DNA of 64,000 bases, taken from NCBI RefSeq assembly GCF_007004655.1, contig NZ_ML660087.1, positions 483,743 through 547,742 on the forward strand, in the 5' to 3' direction. The translations under genes and the position numbers were made by a program. The notes under the pieces are model-generated. The model saw nothing but the letters and a program-made list of their open reading frames with translations. It made no database searches and was not told the DNA's origin. Positions 34,648 to 42,914 of this stretch are shown in pieces. The stretch is from Exilibacterium tricleocarpae (lineage in GTDB: Bacteria > Pseudomonadota > Gammaproteobacteria > Pseudomonadales > Cellvibrionaceae). Within the stretch, counting starts at the first letter, position 1. Each line of letters opens with the position of its first letter.

Positions 34648-35124
34648 TCACCAGCGTTTCGCGGCGTCCCGATCGGTGTCGCGGGCCTCGACCCAGCGGT
34701 GGCCGCCGGCAGTGCGCTCCTGTTTCCAAAACGGCGCCCTGGTTTTTAAAAAGTCCATAATAAATTCGCAGGCGGCGAAGGCATCGCCGCGGTGGGCACT
34801 GGCGCAACCCACCAGCACGATCTGGTCGGCTGGCGCCAGGGCACCGACCCGGTGTAGGATACTGACCTGCAGCAGCCGCCAGCGCTGCCGGGCTTCGGTG
34901 ACAATATCGGCCAACACCTTTTCCGTCATGCCCGGGTAGTGTTCCAGTGTCAGGCCCCGCACAGCGTCGCCCTGGTTGAGGTCCCGGACCAGGCCGGTAA
35001 ACAGCACCACGGCGCCGGCTGCGGCGTCAATGCCGCGCAGTGTCTGGTACTCGGCCTGCAAATCGAAGTCGTCAGTCTGCACACGAATGCGATCGACAGC
35101 TTTGGCGGGCGTTGCTGCGGTCAC
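34648..35124 (-). CDS. moaE: Molybdopterin synthase catalytic subunit
   Basis: A 158-aa MoaE. Conserved family segments: GAVVLFTGLVRD, LTLEHYPGMTE, HRVGALAPADQIVLVGCASAHR and the active-site lysine region LKTRAPFWKQE. It starts with GTG, one base after the moaD stop region. With MoaD it inserts dithiolene sulphur into precursor Z (cPMP). Last gene of moaC-moaD-moaE. Confidence 0.95.
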   Translation of the reverse strand: MTAATPAKAVDRIRVQTDDFDLQAEYQTLRGIDAAAGAVVLFTGLVRDLNQGDAVRGLTLEHYPGMTEKVLADIVTEARQRWRLLQVSILHRVGALAPADQIVLVGCASAHRGDAFAACEFIMDFLKTRAPFWKQERTAGGHRWVEARDTDRDAAKRW

Positions 35125-35125
35125 T

Positions 35126-35377
35126 TCAGCCCCCCGTTACCGGCGGAAAAAAGGCGATCTCGTCGCCGTCTTTTACCGCTGTTTCAAATCCACTGATCTC
35201 CTGGTTGACGGCAACCAGCGCCTGTGAGTCCGCCAGGGTGCCGCGCCAGTTTGCGCCCCGCTCGCTCAGGTGGGCGGCCAGGTCCGCCACTGTGTCGATA
35301 TGCGCCGGCAGTGCCAGTTGTTCTTCGGCGCAATCAAGCTGGTCGCGAAAGCGGGCGAAATACAATAGCTTGATCAC
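35126..35377 (-). CDS. moaD: Molybdopterin synthase sulfur-carrier subunit
   Basis: An 83-aa ubiquitin-fold protein ending in the diagnostic Gly-Gly (FFPPVTGG), where the thiocarboxylate is formed. Its start overlaps the moaC stop by four bases (ATGA type), showing translational coupling. Confidence 0.95.
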   Translation of the reverse strand: MIKLLYFARFRDQLDCAEEQLALPAHIDTVADLAAHLSERGANWRGTLADSQALVAVNQEISGFETAVKDGDEIAFFPPVTGG

Positions 35378-35859
35378 GGTTGCGCCTCCGCGCTCCAGTC
35401 GCCGGACTTGCCGCCGTGCTTCTGTAGCAGCCGCAGTCCGTTGACGACCATGCCCCGGTCGACGGCTTTACACATATCGTAAAGGGTAAGGGCGGCCACC
35501 GAGGCGGCGGTGAGCGCTTCCATTTCTACCCCGGTCTGGCCTTTGAGTTTGCAGGTGGCTTCGATACGTACCCGATTGTGCTCGGGCTGGGCGGTCAGTT
35601 CGACATTGATGGCGGTGAGCAGCAGCGGATGGCACAGCGGAATCAGGTCGGCGCACTTCTTGGCCGCCTGGATACCGGCAATGCGGGCGACGGCAAAGAC
35701 ATCGCCTTTCTTGTGGCCGCCGCTGGCAATCAGGTCCAGGGTCTGCGGCAGCAGTGTGACGTAGGCTTCGGCGGTGGCGCTGCGCCGGGTATCGGCTTTC
35801 GCGCCCACATCGACCATTTGGGCCTGGCCGCGGGTATCAAGGTGAGTGAGTTCGTTCAT
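35374..35859 (-). CDS. moaC: Cyclic pyranopterin monophosphate synthase
   Basis: The ATG at 35859 gives 161 aa, starting [18 protein letters not shown], which aligns with E. coli MoaC; a longer frame adds 12 residues. Signature segments: [10 protein letters not shown] and [23 protein letters not shown] (with the catalytic MCKA lysine). MoaC turns the 3',8-cyclo-GTP intermediate into cPMP. First gene of the moaCDE operon; moaA is not here. Weak Shine-Dalgarno. Confidence 0.95.
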   Translation of the reverse strand: MNELTHLDTRGQAQMVDVGAKADTRRSATAEAYVTLLPQTLDLIASGGHKKGDVFAVARIAGIQAAKKCADLIPLCHPLLLTAINVELTAQPEHNRVRIEATCKLKGQTGVEMEALTAASVAALTLYDMCKAVDRGMVVNGLRLLQKHGGKSGDWSAEAQP

Positions 35860-35974
35860 AGCGGGGATGTGGGGCTGCTGGCAACGGGAGTCCATGATAC
35901 TAAAGTTGACCGGTCACAGCTAACAGGCGCGGTGTGCCACCGTGGGTCAGGCCGCCGGTTGCGAATCCCGGGTT

Positions 35975-37363
35975 TTATATGATCCGCGAATACTTCACCT
36001 GCTGTGCCTCTACCTTCAGATAGGCATCAAACACCATGCAAATCCGCCGAATTAACAGCCGGCCCTCGGCGGTCACCTGAATCTGTTCCGGCGTCAGGGT
36101 CACCAGCTTGTCTTTTGCCAGTGGCTGCAGGGCTTCGAGTTCGGCGGCAAAATAGTCGTCGAAGCGAATGGCGAAGCGCTGTTCCAGGGCGCGGATATCG
36201 AGGGCGAACTGGCAGGTCAACTCGCGGATCACTGCCTGGCGCAGGCGGTCGTCGGCGCTCAGTGCCAGCCCCCGCGCCAGGGGCAACTGCTTGCCGTTGA
36301 GCGCCCGGGTGTAGTCGTCGATCTGCTTGTGATTCTGCACGAACACATTGTCGATAGCGCTGATGGCCGACACGCCGAAGGCGAACAGGTCGCAGTCGCC
36401 GTGGGTGGCGTAACCCTGGAAGTTGCGTTGCAACTCGCCGCGGGCCTGGGCCAGCGCCAGGGGATCGTCGGGTTTGGCGAAGTGGTCCATGCCGATATAG
36501 CGATAGCCGGCGCGGGTCAGCCGGTCGATAGCAAATTCCAGCATCCGCAGTTTCAGCGCCGGGGCGGGCAGGGTGGCGGCATCGATCTGGCGCTGGGTTT
36601 TGAACAGGTGCGGCATATGGGCGTAGTTGAACAGCGACAGACGGTCCGGTGCCAGTTCGATGACCTGCGCCAGTGTCTTGTCGAAGCTGGCGAGGTTCTG
36701 GCGCGGCAGGCCGTAGATCAAGTCCATACTGAGGGAGTGAAACCCCTCGTGTCGGGCCGCCTCTACCAGTGCTGTGACCTGATCCACCGAATTGAAGCGG
36801 TTGACAGCCTGCTGGACATCCGCATCGAAGTCCTGAATGCCCATACTCAAGCGGTTGAAGCCGAGGCTGCGCAGGTGGGCGACGGTGCTCACGTTCATGC
36901 GGCCGGGGTGAACCTCGATAGAGTATTCACCGCTGTCGTCGTCGCGCAGGGCGAATAGACTGCGCAGGTTGGCCATCAGCTCGGCCATTTCCCCGTCGCT
37001 GATAAAGGTCGGGGTGCCGCCGCCGAGGTGCAGCTGGTTGACCTGGCGCTGCGCGTCTACCAGCGGCGCCAGCATCCGCATTTCCTCGTAGAGGTTATCG
37101 AGGTAGGGTCGGGCCCGGTTTTTATTGGCGGTCACTATTTTGTTGCAGGCGCAGTAGTAGCAAACCGTATCGCAAAAGGGAATGTGTACATACAGCGACA
37201 GCGGCCGCTGGGAGGCGTTGCTGCGGTCGATCGCCGCGGTCAGTTCGGCGCTCGTAAAGTTCTCGCGAAACTGGGGGGCGGTGGGATAAGAGGTGTAGCG
37301 GGGGCCGGCCAGATCGTAGCGGCGAATCAGTTCAGTATTCCAACGGATGGGCTGGCAGTTCAT
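35975..37363 (-). CDS. hemN: Oxygen-independent coproporphyrinogen III dehydrogenase
   Basis: A 462-aa radical-SAM enzyme for anaerobic haem synthesis. The 4Fe-4S motif C-x3-C-x2-C is Cys64-Cys68-Cys71 (FCDTVCYYCAC), with GGGTPTF for SAM binding and a C-terminal HemN domain. The N-terminal RYDLAGPRYTSYPTA is diagnostic for HemN rather than HemW. An Anr/FNR-like box lies 62 nt upstream of the start. Confidence 0.96.
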   Translation of the reverse strand: MNCQPIRWNTELIRRYDLAGPRYTSYPTAPQFRENFTSAELTAAIDRSNASQRPLSLYVHIPFCDTVCYYCACNKIVTANKNRARPYLDNLYEEMRMLAPLVDAQRQVNQLHLGGGTPTFISDGEMAELMANLRSLFALRDDDSGEYSIEVHPGRMNVSTVAHLRSLGFNRLSMGIQDFDADVQQAVNRFNSVDQVTALVEAARHEGFHSLSMDLIYGLPRQNLASFDKTLAQVIELAPDRLSLFNYAHMPHLFKTQRQIDAATLPAPALKLRMLEFAIDRLTRAGYRYIGMDHFAKPDDPLALAQARGELQRNFQGYATHGDCDLFAFGVSAISAIDNVFVQNHKQIDDYTRALNGKQLPLARGLALSADDRLRQAVIRELTCQFALDIRALEQRFAIRFDDYFAAELEALQPLAKDKLVTLTPEQIQVTAEGRLLIRRICMVFDAYLKVEAQQVKYSRII

Positions 37364-37424
37364 CGGGTCCTGGTCTCAGCTAGCGTGAGTGCGGCAGTAT
37401 AGCAAACAGGTGCCCGAGGGGCGG

Positions 37425-37438
37425 TTGATTTACGTCAT
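37425..37438 (-). promoter_or_regulatory. Anr/FNR-like box upstream of hemN
   Basis: TTGATTTACGTCAT matches the Anr pattern TTGAT-N4-GTCAA except in the last base. hemN is a known Anr/FNR target in many gammaproteobacteria, which supports the site. Confidence 0.5.
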
Positions 37439-37582
37439 GTCTTGCACGGTGGGGGCGGACCGGTCGCTTTCATCTCACTGTGCGGTGGTGGACAGGCAAT
37501 GGCACAGTACGGGGCCAGACCAGAGTGGCACTCGCTTCGGGTGCCTACCTCTGGTGCTTAAGCGTTGGGGTGCCAATTGACC

Positions 37583-37694
37583 GGTCTACCTCTGGACCGG
37601 GCTTTCAGAAACACGCCGTAAACCCATCCCTGGGGGCTTCACGACAGCATCCCTGCTGTCGAGAGTTTCTGAAAGCCCGGTCCAGAGGCAGACC
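37583..37694. repeat. Structured palindromic element, copy B (30-nt arms)
   Basis: Arms 37583-37612 and 37665-37694 match at 29 of 30. The inner end of each arm is CTTTCAGAAAC. The inner hairpin is CGACAGCA-TCCC-TGCTGTCG (37642-37661). Flanks GTGCCAATTGACC (37570-37582) and CCCACAGCATTCTT downstream are shared with other copies. Located beyond the dapE stop, in inverted orientation to copy C on the other side of dapE. Confidence 0.92.
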
Positions 37695-37762
37695 TGCCCA
37701 CAGCATTCTTAATCAAGACCAATGAGGCTGGGGCAGAGATCAATAAGTTGGTGCAAACCCTC

Positions 37763-37880
37763 TTAGGCAAGTGCCACCTTAGGTAAGTGCCACTTGAGTC
37801 AGAGCAAAAATTGTGATTTTAATTTTTTGCTCTGACCCCTGCTGGTGCTTACCCTGCTGGTGCTGACCCTGCTGGTGGGT
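37763..37880. repeat. Repeat cluster: two 16-mers, a 13-bp palindrome, three 15-mers
   Basis: TTAGG(C/T)AAGTGCCAC(C/T) is repeated at 37763-37778 and 37779-37794. Next is a perfect 13-bp hairpin GTCAGAGCAAAAA (37798-37810)/TTTTTGCTCTGAC (37824-37836). It resembles GTCAGAGCAAAA-type palindromes that accompany REP-associated (Y1-type) transposases in other genomes. Then three units like ACCCTGCTGGTGCTG run 37835-37880. No transposase is present. The hairpin could also terminate minus-strand (dapE) transcription. Confidence 0.75.
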
Positions 37881-37911
37881 ACCACTGCGACATCACCATC
37901 GCGAAGCGACG

Positions 37912-39075
37912 TCAGGTCAACAGGCGCGCCAGCATATCCTGGTAGATACAGCTCAAGGTATCCAGGTCCGCCGCCGCTACACATTCGTCCACCTTGTGGA
38001 TAGTGGCGTTGACGGGGCCCAATTCCACCACCTGGGCGCCGGTAGGGGCGATAAAGCGACCGTCTGAGGTGCCGCCGGCGGTGGAAAGTGCCGGCTTGTG
38101 CCCGGTTTGCGCCTCCACAGCGGCCACCGCCGCCTGCACCAACTCGCCCTCGGCGGTAAGAAAGGGCTCGCCGCTCAGGTGCCAGTCGATAGTGGCATCG
38201 AGGTGATACCGCGCCAGTATCGCCGCGGTGCGCTCTTGCAATTGCGCGGCGCTGACCTCGGTGGAAAAACGGAAGTTGCACACCACCGTCACCGAGCCGG
38301 GAATCACATTGGTGGCGCCGGTGCCGCCGTTGATATTCGATATCTGGAAGCTGGTGGCGGGAAAGAACGCGTTGCCCTCATCCCACACCTCTGCCGCCAG
38401 CGCCGCCAGTGCCGGCGCCGCCCGGTGAATCGGGTTGTCGGCCAGGTGCGGGTAGGCCACATGGCCCTGGGTGCCTTTTATCACCAGGGTGGCGCCGAGG
38501 GAGCCGCGGCGGCCGTTCTTGATCACGTCACCGACCCGTGTGGTGCTGGAGGGTTCGCCCACCACGCACCAGTCGATCTTGGTGTTGCGGGCTTCGAGCC
38601 AGTCCACGACCTTGACCGTGCCGTCGGCGGCCGGGCCCTCTTCGTCGCTGGTGATTAAAAAGCCGATGCGACCTCGATGATCCGGGTGTTGTGCTACAAA
38701 GCGCTCACAGGCGGTGACCATGGCGGCCAGGCTGCCTTTCATATCGGCGGCGCCGCGGCCTTTGAGCAGGCCGTCTTCGAGTTCGGCGGCAAACGGCGGC
38801 GTCTGCCACTGGGCCTCGGGTCCGGTGGGTACCACATCGGTATGGCCGGCGAACGCCAGCAGCGGCCCGTCATCACCGCGCTGCGCCCAGAAATTGTCCA
38901 CGGCGCCGAAACGCAGGCGCTCGACCGCAAAGCCGAGTGCCTGCAGGCGCTCGATCATCAGGTCCTGGCAGCCGGCGTCTTCCGGCGTTACAGAGCGGCG
39001 CCGAATCAATGCCCTGGCCAGTTGCAGGGTCGGTGAGAGATCGGTGTCAGGTACCGGTGTATTCGGTGGGGACAT
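37912..39075 (-). CDS. dapE: Succinyl-diaminopimelate desuccinylase
   Basis: A 387-aa M20-family dizinc hydrolase that releases succinate from N-succinyl-LL-DAP. Motifs: [11 protein letters not shown] (zinc His and base Asp), [25 protein letters not shown] (Glu-Glu), VGEPSS, and the C-terminal [12 protein letters not shown] with the last zinc His. It is flanked by palindrome copies B (downstream) and C (upstream), which separate it from dapD by 533 nt. Confidence 0.97.
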   Translation of the reverse strand: MSPPNTPVPDTDLSPTLQLARALIRRRSVTPEDAGCQDLMIERLQALGFAVERLRFGAVDNFWAQRGDDGPLLAFAGHTDVVPTGPEAQWQTPPFAAELEDGLLKGRGAADMKGSLAAMVTACERFVAQHPDHRGRIGFLITSDEEGPAADGTVKVVDWLEARNTKIDWCVVGEPSSTTRVGDVIKNGRRGSLGATLVIKGTQGHVAYPHLADNPIHRAAPALAALAAEVWDEGNAFFPATSFQISNINGGTGATNVIPGSVTVVCNFRFSTEVSAAQLQERTAAILARYHLDATIDWHLSGEPFLTAEGELVQAAVAAVEAQTGHKPALSTAGGTSDGRFIAPTGAQVVELGPVNATIHKVDECVAAADLDTLSCIYQDMLARLLT

Positions 39076-39608
39076 TGGCTATCAGGTCTCCGGTGGCCAG
39101 GGATGGTTGCCGGTGGCAAAGCCACCGGGTTGGCGCTGCTCTCACAAGGGGATTACCCCCTCATGGGCGCGGCGCCTGCCCATTTTAAAGTTTTTTGCGG
39201 CGCCCACCAGTTCGCGCAGAACTGTCGAAGGCACGTGTCTCAGGCATTTACTTTGGCTCAAAGTGCCTGCTTTTACCTAAAGCGGCTACTTCTGGTGTTG
39301 GTGATGATGCTTAAACGGAGCTGCACCAATTTATTAACCTCTCTCCCAATCGTATCCAGCTTGGTCAAGAATGCTGTGGGTAGGCCAGCCTCTGGAAAGG
39401 ACTTTCAGAAACGCTCAACAGCAGGGATGCTGTTGTGAAGTCCCTAAGGACGGGGCGAGGGGGCGCCCAGCCCGTGTTTCTGAAAGCCCTTTCCAGAGGC
39501 TGGCCGATCGATTGGCACGCCTTCGTTCAGGTCGATGTCTTAGAGACCACACCGGTGTCAATCCGCAGCGCATCGGTATTGCCCGCGAAGGTCATAGCGG
39601 AGCTGTCT
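39076..39608. other. dapE-dapD intergenic region holding palindrome copy C
   Basis: The 533-nt gap has no supported gene; small open frames here cross the palindrome and resemble nothing known. Besides palindrome copy C I see no terminator or clear promoter. In relatives the dapD-ArsC-like-dapE order is usually tighter, so the gap may partly result from insertion of the element. Confidence 0.5.
39383..39505. repeat. Structured palindromic element, copy C (30-nt arms)
   Basis: Arms 39383-39412 and 39476-39505 match at 29 of 30 and end in CTTTCAGAAAC. The inner hairpin is CAACAGCA-GGGA-TGCTGTTG (39416-39435). It lies in the reverse orientation to copies B and D. The central part is 11 nt longer than in the other copies (GGGGCGAGGGGGCGCC region). 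Flanks match the other copies when reversed. Confidence 0.92.
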
Positions 39609-40643
39609 TTAATTATGCGCGTGCAGCTCGGCGTTCAGGGCAACCGCGGATTTATTGGTTTTACATTCCACCGCCCCGCTGGTGGAATTGCGCCGGAACA
39701 GCAAGTCGGATTTGCCGGCCAGGTCGCGGGCCTTGATCTGTTCCACCGCCTCGCCGCGGTCATCCAACAGGGTCACTTTGGTGCCGGCGGTGATATAGAG
39801 GCCGGCCTCCACGGTGCAGCGGTCGCCGAGCGGAATACCGACCCCGGCATTGGCGCCGAGCAGACATTCGGCGCCCACGGATATGACGATATCGCCACCG
39901 CCGGACAAGGTGCCCATAGTCGAGCAGCCGCCACCGAGATCGGAGCCGGCGCCGACAAATACGCCGGCGGAGATACGACCCTCGATCATGCCGGGCCCGG
40001 CGGTGCCGGCGTTGAAGTTGACGAAGCCCTCGTGCATAACGGTGGTGCCTTCACCCAGGTAGGCGCCCAGTCGCACCCGCGCCGTATGGGCGATGCGGAC
40101 CCCGGCGGGCACTACATAGTTGGTCATCTTCGGGAATTTATCGACACAGGCCACCTCCAGCACGTCGCCCTGTAGCCGCGCCTGCAACTGGCGCTCGGGC
40201 AGTTCCTCCAGGTCGATGGCGCCCTGGCTGGTCCAGGCCACGTTCGGCAGCACCCCGAACAGGCCGCTGAGGTCGGTGCCATGGGGTTTTACCAGGCGGT
40301 GGGAGATCAGGTGCAGTTTCAGGTAGCCCTCGGGGACTGAGGCCGGTGCGGCGTCGGTTTCCAGCAAGGTGGCTACCAGTGGGCGGCGGCTGTGCTGGAA
40401 TGCCCGGGCGATGGCTGCCTGTTGCGTGTTACCGGCGTTTTCCAGGGCGGTGGCCAGCAGCTCCATCTTGCTGCCGTCGAGGGCGATGGCCCGATTGCCG
40501 CCACGGTAGTCGAGGGCATCGGCCAGCGCCCGGCTCACATTTTCGTCGGGGTTGAGCAGTGGCTGCGGGTAGAATACCTCCAGCCAGTCGCCTTTACTGT
40601 TGTTGGTACCTACGCCGAGGCCCAGACTGTAGAGCTTGGTCAT
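39609..40643 (-). CDS. dapD: Tetrahydrodipicolinate N-succinyltransferase (Pseudomonas type)
   Basis: The second of two adjacent ATGs has better spacing to AGGA and gives 344 aa, the long Pseudomonas/Actinobacteria-like form (E. coli DapD is 274 aa). It opens with LYSLGLGVGTNN. The left-handed beta-helix domain (about 165-300) has hexapeptide repeats such as VRLGAYLGEGTTVMHEG and a catalytic MIEGRIS segment. It transfers succinyl from succinyl-CoA to tetrahydrodipicolinate. Confidence 0.96.
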   Translation of the reverse strand: MTKLYSLGLGVGTNNSKGDWLEVFYPQPLLNPDENVSRALADALDYRGGNRAIALDGSKMELLATALENAGNTQQAAIARAFQHSRRPLVATLLETDAAPASVPEGYLKLHLISHRLVKPHGTDLSGLFGVLPNVAWTSQGAIDLEELPERQLQARLQGDVLEVACVDKFPKMTNYVVPAGVRIAHTARVRLGAYLGEGTTVMHEGFVNFNAGTAGPGMIEGRISAGVFVGAGSDLGGGCSTMGTLSGGGDIVISVGAECLLGANAGVGIPLGDRCTVEAGLYITAGTKVTLLDDRGEAVEQIKARDLAGKSDLLFRRNSTSGAVECKTNKSAVALNAELHAHN

Positions 40644-40670
40644 CATCTTGTCCTGTTTGAGGGTTGGCGA

Positions 40671-41018
40671 TCAGCGAAAAAGCTGGCGATAGTCGGTTTC
40701 TTTAAAGCCCGTGTGGTAGTGTCCGTCGAGGTCGAGCAGTGGTCGTTTGATCAGGGTCGGGTTGGCCAGGACAACGGCGACCACGTTACTGTCGTTCAGC
40801 CCGTTGCGGGTGGTTTCGCCGAGTTGTTTCCAGGTGGTGCTGCGTTTGTTGACCAGTGCTTCCCAGCCGAGTTGGTCGACCCAGGTGGCGACTTGTGCTT
40901 TGCTCAAACCGTCGGCCCGAAAATCGTGAAAGTTGTAATCGACAGCCTGCTGCTCGAGCCAGCGGCGCGCTTTTTTGACGGTGTCGCAGTTTTTAATGCC
41001 GTAGAGAGTGGTGGCCAC
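40671..41018 (-). CDS. ArsC/Spx-family reductase-like protein (YffB type)
   Basis: The GTG at 41018 (AGGAG, 5 nt upstream) gives 115 aa, better than the longer frame. It opens TTLYGIKNCDTVKKARRWL, with a single redox cysteine in NCDTVKKA as in YffB proteins, and ends RPLLDLDGHYHTGF. In Pseudomonas a homologue lies next to dapD too. Thiol-dependent reductase activity is inferred from family; arsenate resistance is unlikely to be its role. Confidence 0.85.
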   Translation of the reverse strand: MATTLYGIKNCDTVKKARRWLEQQAVDYNFHDFRADGLSKAQVATWVDQLGWEALVNKRSTTWKQLGETTRNGLNDSNVVAVVLANPTLIKRPLLDLDGHYHTGFKETDYRQLFR

Positions 41019-41111
41019 AGATGCTCCTGAACTGTCCGGTTGCGCGCGGGGGCGCCAGCATATCAAAATTGCGGTTTGGGGTCACCGCTGAAGGTGCCCG
41101 CCTCACCGTGC

Positions 41112-41906
41112 CTAAGGCTGCGCATTGAGAGACCAGCTGCCGGTTTGCGGATCAAACGGCACCGAGAGGTGCTCATGCACCAACCGCCAACCCTCTTCCC
41201 TGAGTCGATAGCAGGACGTGTGGCGCACCCACATATCGGTCGAGCCGCCGGCTTGGAAATTGCCCGAGTACCGATTGAGACTGTAGGCGAACGCCGTATC
41301 GCCGTCGGCCGACACAACGAGATCGTTCAATTCAACACTCACGGGTCCGTCGAAACCATCGAACCATTCCTGTCCGCGCCGTCGTACATCTTCGATGCGC
41401 GTGTGGCGCAGCGGATCGAGTACGTCGAACACAATGACGTCCTCTACCAAAGGCGCCGTGGCTGCCTCGGCATCTTTGGCGCGAATGGCCTGATAACGCT
41501 CTTCGATCAGCTTGCGGACCGCGGCTGCAGCGCGAATGTCGTCGCTCTGCCAGCGGCCATGTCCGGCCGGCGGGTTGCCGAAGAAGACCTCGACGTCATG
41601 GAGCAGACTGTCGCGAAAGGTGAGCCGCTCGACATTTCGAAAGGTCTCCCCCGCTTTCGTCTCAAGCTCATAGAGCACGAATGCGACCTCGCCCTTTGTA
41701 TGGATGTGCTCAACCCTGTGGTCCATTACCGGATGATTGCCCGGCCAGCAGCGCTCCATGAACGCGTCTTTGTCAATGGCGTCGTCATAGGGGCTGGTGA
41801 ATGAGAAATCCGGGTGTAGCAGTTTGAGAAACGCTGTTGCGTCTCGCGCTGTATAGGCATCGAACACTGCGCGAACCTTGTCCTCAATCTTCGAAAAGTC
41901 AGCCAT
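41112..41906 (-). CDS. Protein with two tandem SnoaL/NTF2-like domains
   Basis: The ATG at 41906 has a GGGAGGA Shine-Dalgarno and gives 264 aa. Two NTF2-like repeats are seen: residues about 3-125 (KVRAVFDAYTARDATAFLKLLHPDFSF...) and about 135-255 (AVRKLIEERYQAIRAKDAEAA...; the second closes with CYRLREEGWRLVHEHLSVPF). NTF2-like folds serve as small-molecule isomerases or cyclases or as carriers. It is divergent from an HxlR regulator with which it shares a 98-nt promoter region, so it is probably that regulator's target. Substrate unknown. Confidence 0.75.
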   Translation of the reverse strand: MADFSKIEDKVRAVFDAYTARDATAFLKLLHPDFSFTSPYDDAIDKDAFMERCWPGNHPVMDHRVEHIHTKGEVAFVLYELETKAGETFRNVERLTFRDSLLHDVEVFFGNPPAGHGRWQSDDIRAAAAVRKLIEERYQAIRAKDAEAATAPLVEDVIVFDVLDPLRHTRIEDVRRRGQEWFDGFDGPVSVELNDLVVSADGDTAFAYSLNRYSGNFQAGGSTDMWVRHTSCYRLREEGWRLVHEHLSVPFDPQTGSWSLNAQP

Positions 41907-41934
41907 GGTCCATCCTCCCAAACCAGTGCATATT

Positions 41935-41981
41935 TGCAAGTGGTCGTAGAATGACCTAACCTCTGCGATAATGCAAGTGGT
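41935..41981. promoter_or_regulatory. Direct repeats between the SnoaL-like gene and hxlR-type gene
   Basis: TGCAAGTGGT occurs at 41935-41944 and 41972-41981, in the same orientation, 37 bp apart. They lie in the divergent promoter region and are plausible binding sites for the HxlR regulator (inference). Confidence 0.5.
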
Positions 41982-42004
41982 TTTAAGGGGAGAGCGATAT
42001 CGCC

Positions 42005-42490
42005 ATGACTGAACCTCGTTCGGGATGTCCCATTAATCTGACTGTCGAACTGCTCGGTGACCGATGGAGTCTTGTCGTTCTGCGGGACGTGATGTTCGGC
42101 AATCGGCGCACCTATGGGGCGCTGTTGTCCGGCTCCGATGAGAAGATTTCATCGAACCTGTTAGCGGATCGGTTGAAGAAGCTGGTCGATGCCGGCATGC
42201 TCACCAGGCATGATGATCCGACCCATAAGCAGAAGGCCATTTTTTCGCTGACAGAAAAATCGATCGCGCTGGTGCCGGTCTTCGTCCATCTCGGCGCCTG
42301 GGGGCGCCGGTGGCTACCCTCGACACCGCAATATTCCATCCGGGCGCAACTCCTCGAGGAAGGTGGTCCCGAGATGTGGTCGAGATTTATGGACGATCTG
42401 CGCTGCGAGCATTTAGGTACGCGGAGAAAACGAAAGGGGATGACGGTCGTTGAGGAACTGCAGGCGGCTTTTGAGGCGTTAGGCGAATAA
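42005..42490 (+). CDS. HxlR-family transcriptional regulator
   Basis: A 161-aa winged-helix regulator. The family signature is clear: CPINLTVELLGDRWSLVVLRDVMFGNRRTYGALL, then SNLLADRLKKLVDAGMLTRHDDP and FSLTEKSIALVPVF. HxlR proteins respond to quinones, aldehydes or other reactive molecules and often control an adjacent divergent gene. Here that is the double SnoaL-like gene. Confidence 0.88.
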   Translation: MTEPRSGCPINLTVELLGDRWSLVVLRDVMFGNRRTYGALLSGSDEKISSNLLADRLKKLVDAGMLTRHDDPTHKQKAIFSLTEKSIALVPVFVHLGAWGRRWLPSTPQYSIRAQLLEEGGPEMWSRFMDDLRCEHLGTRRKRKGMTVVEELQAAFEALGE

Positions 42491-42914
42491 CCGGTTGTGG
42501 CGCCTTGGCAAAGTCGTTTGCTGATTATTGATCGATGTCCGTTTTTGGCAAGGGGCTGCGATTATTCGAGACCTGATTGGAGCAAAGAGCATTAGTGGGT
42601 TCGGAACCCAATGGCAGTTACTTTAGAGAGTAGTGTTAATCGACCGGCCTGTCTCTGTATCGTTTTTTCTTTCAATTGCCTGTTGCAGGTTTTTCGATAC
42701 TGAGGCAGTTTGCAAGAGGGAAGGCTCGCGGTGTAATTGCCCGCTTGCAACGGCTGATGGGGATTAGTGGACCGCGCCTGTCGACTCTATAAGTGCGTGA
42801 CTCCGTTGTGAGTGGATCGGCTAAAGTTATGTCCCCGCACCGTGCCGCTCGAAGCGTCGCCACTGGCGACGCTTTTTCCGACCGCTGATGACTTATTGAA
42901 ACCCAAACCTCTGC
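42491..42914. other. Intergenic region ending in a terminator; possible small RNA
   Basis: No gene is supported in about 420 nt. A palindrome GGGTTCGGAACCC lies at about 42599-42611. The region ends in a strong plus-strand terminator (42852-42877) far from the HxlR stop (360 nt). Either a long 3' UTR or an independent small RNA would explain it. Confidence 0.4.
42852..42877 (+). terminator. Intrinsic terminator (plus strand)
   Basis: Perfect 10-bp stem AAGCGTCGCC-ACT-GGCGACGCTT followed by a T run to 42877. On the minus strand no T-tract follows, so it acts on plus-strand transcripts, against nth. Confidence 0.85.

Noticed and set aside
37389-37725. Short plus-strand ORFs across palindrome copy B
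   Set aside because: They consist largely of palindrome sequence and have no Shine-Dalgarno.
42595-42615. GGGTTCGGAACCC considered as a tRNA T-arm
   Set aside because: No acceptor, D or anticodon arm can be placed around it; it is a plain palindrome.
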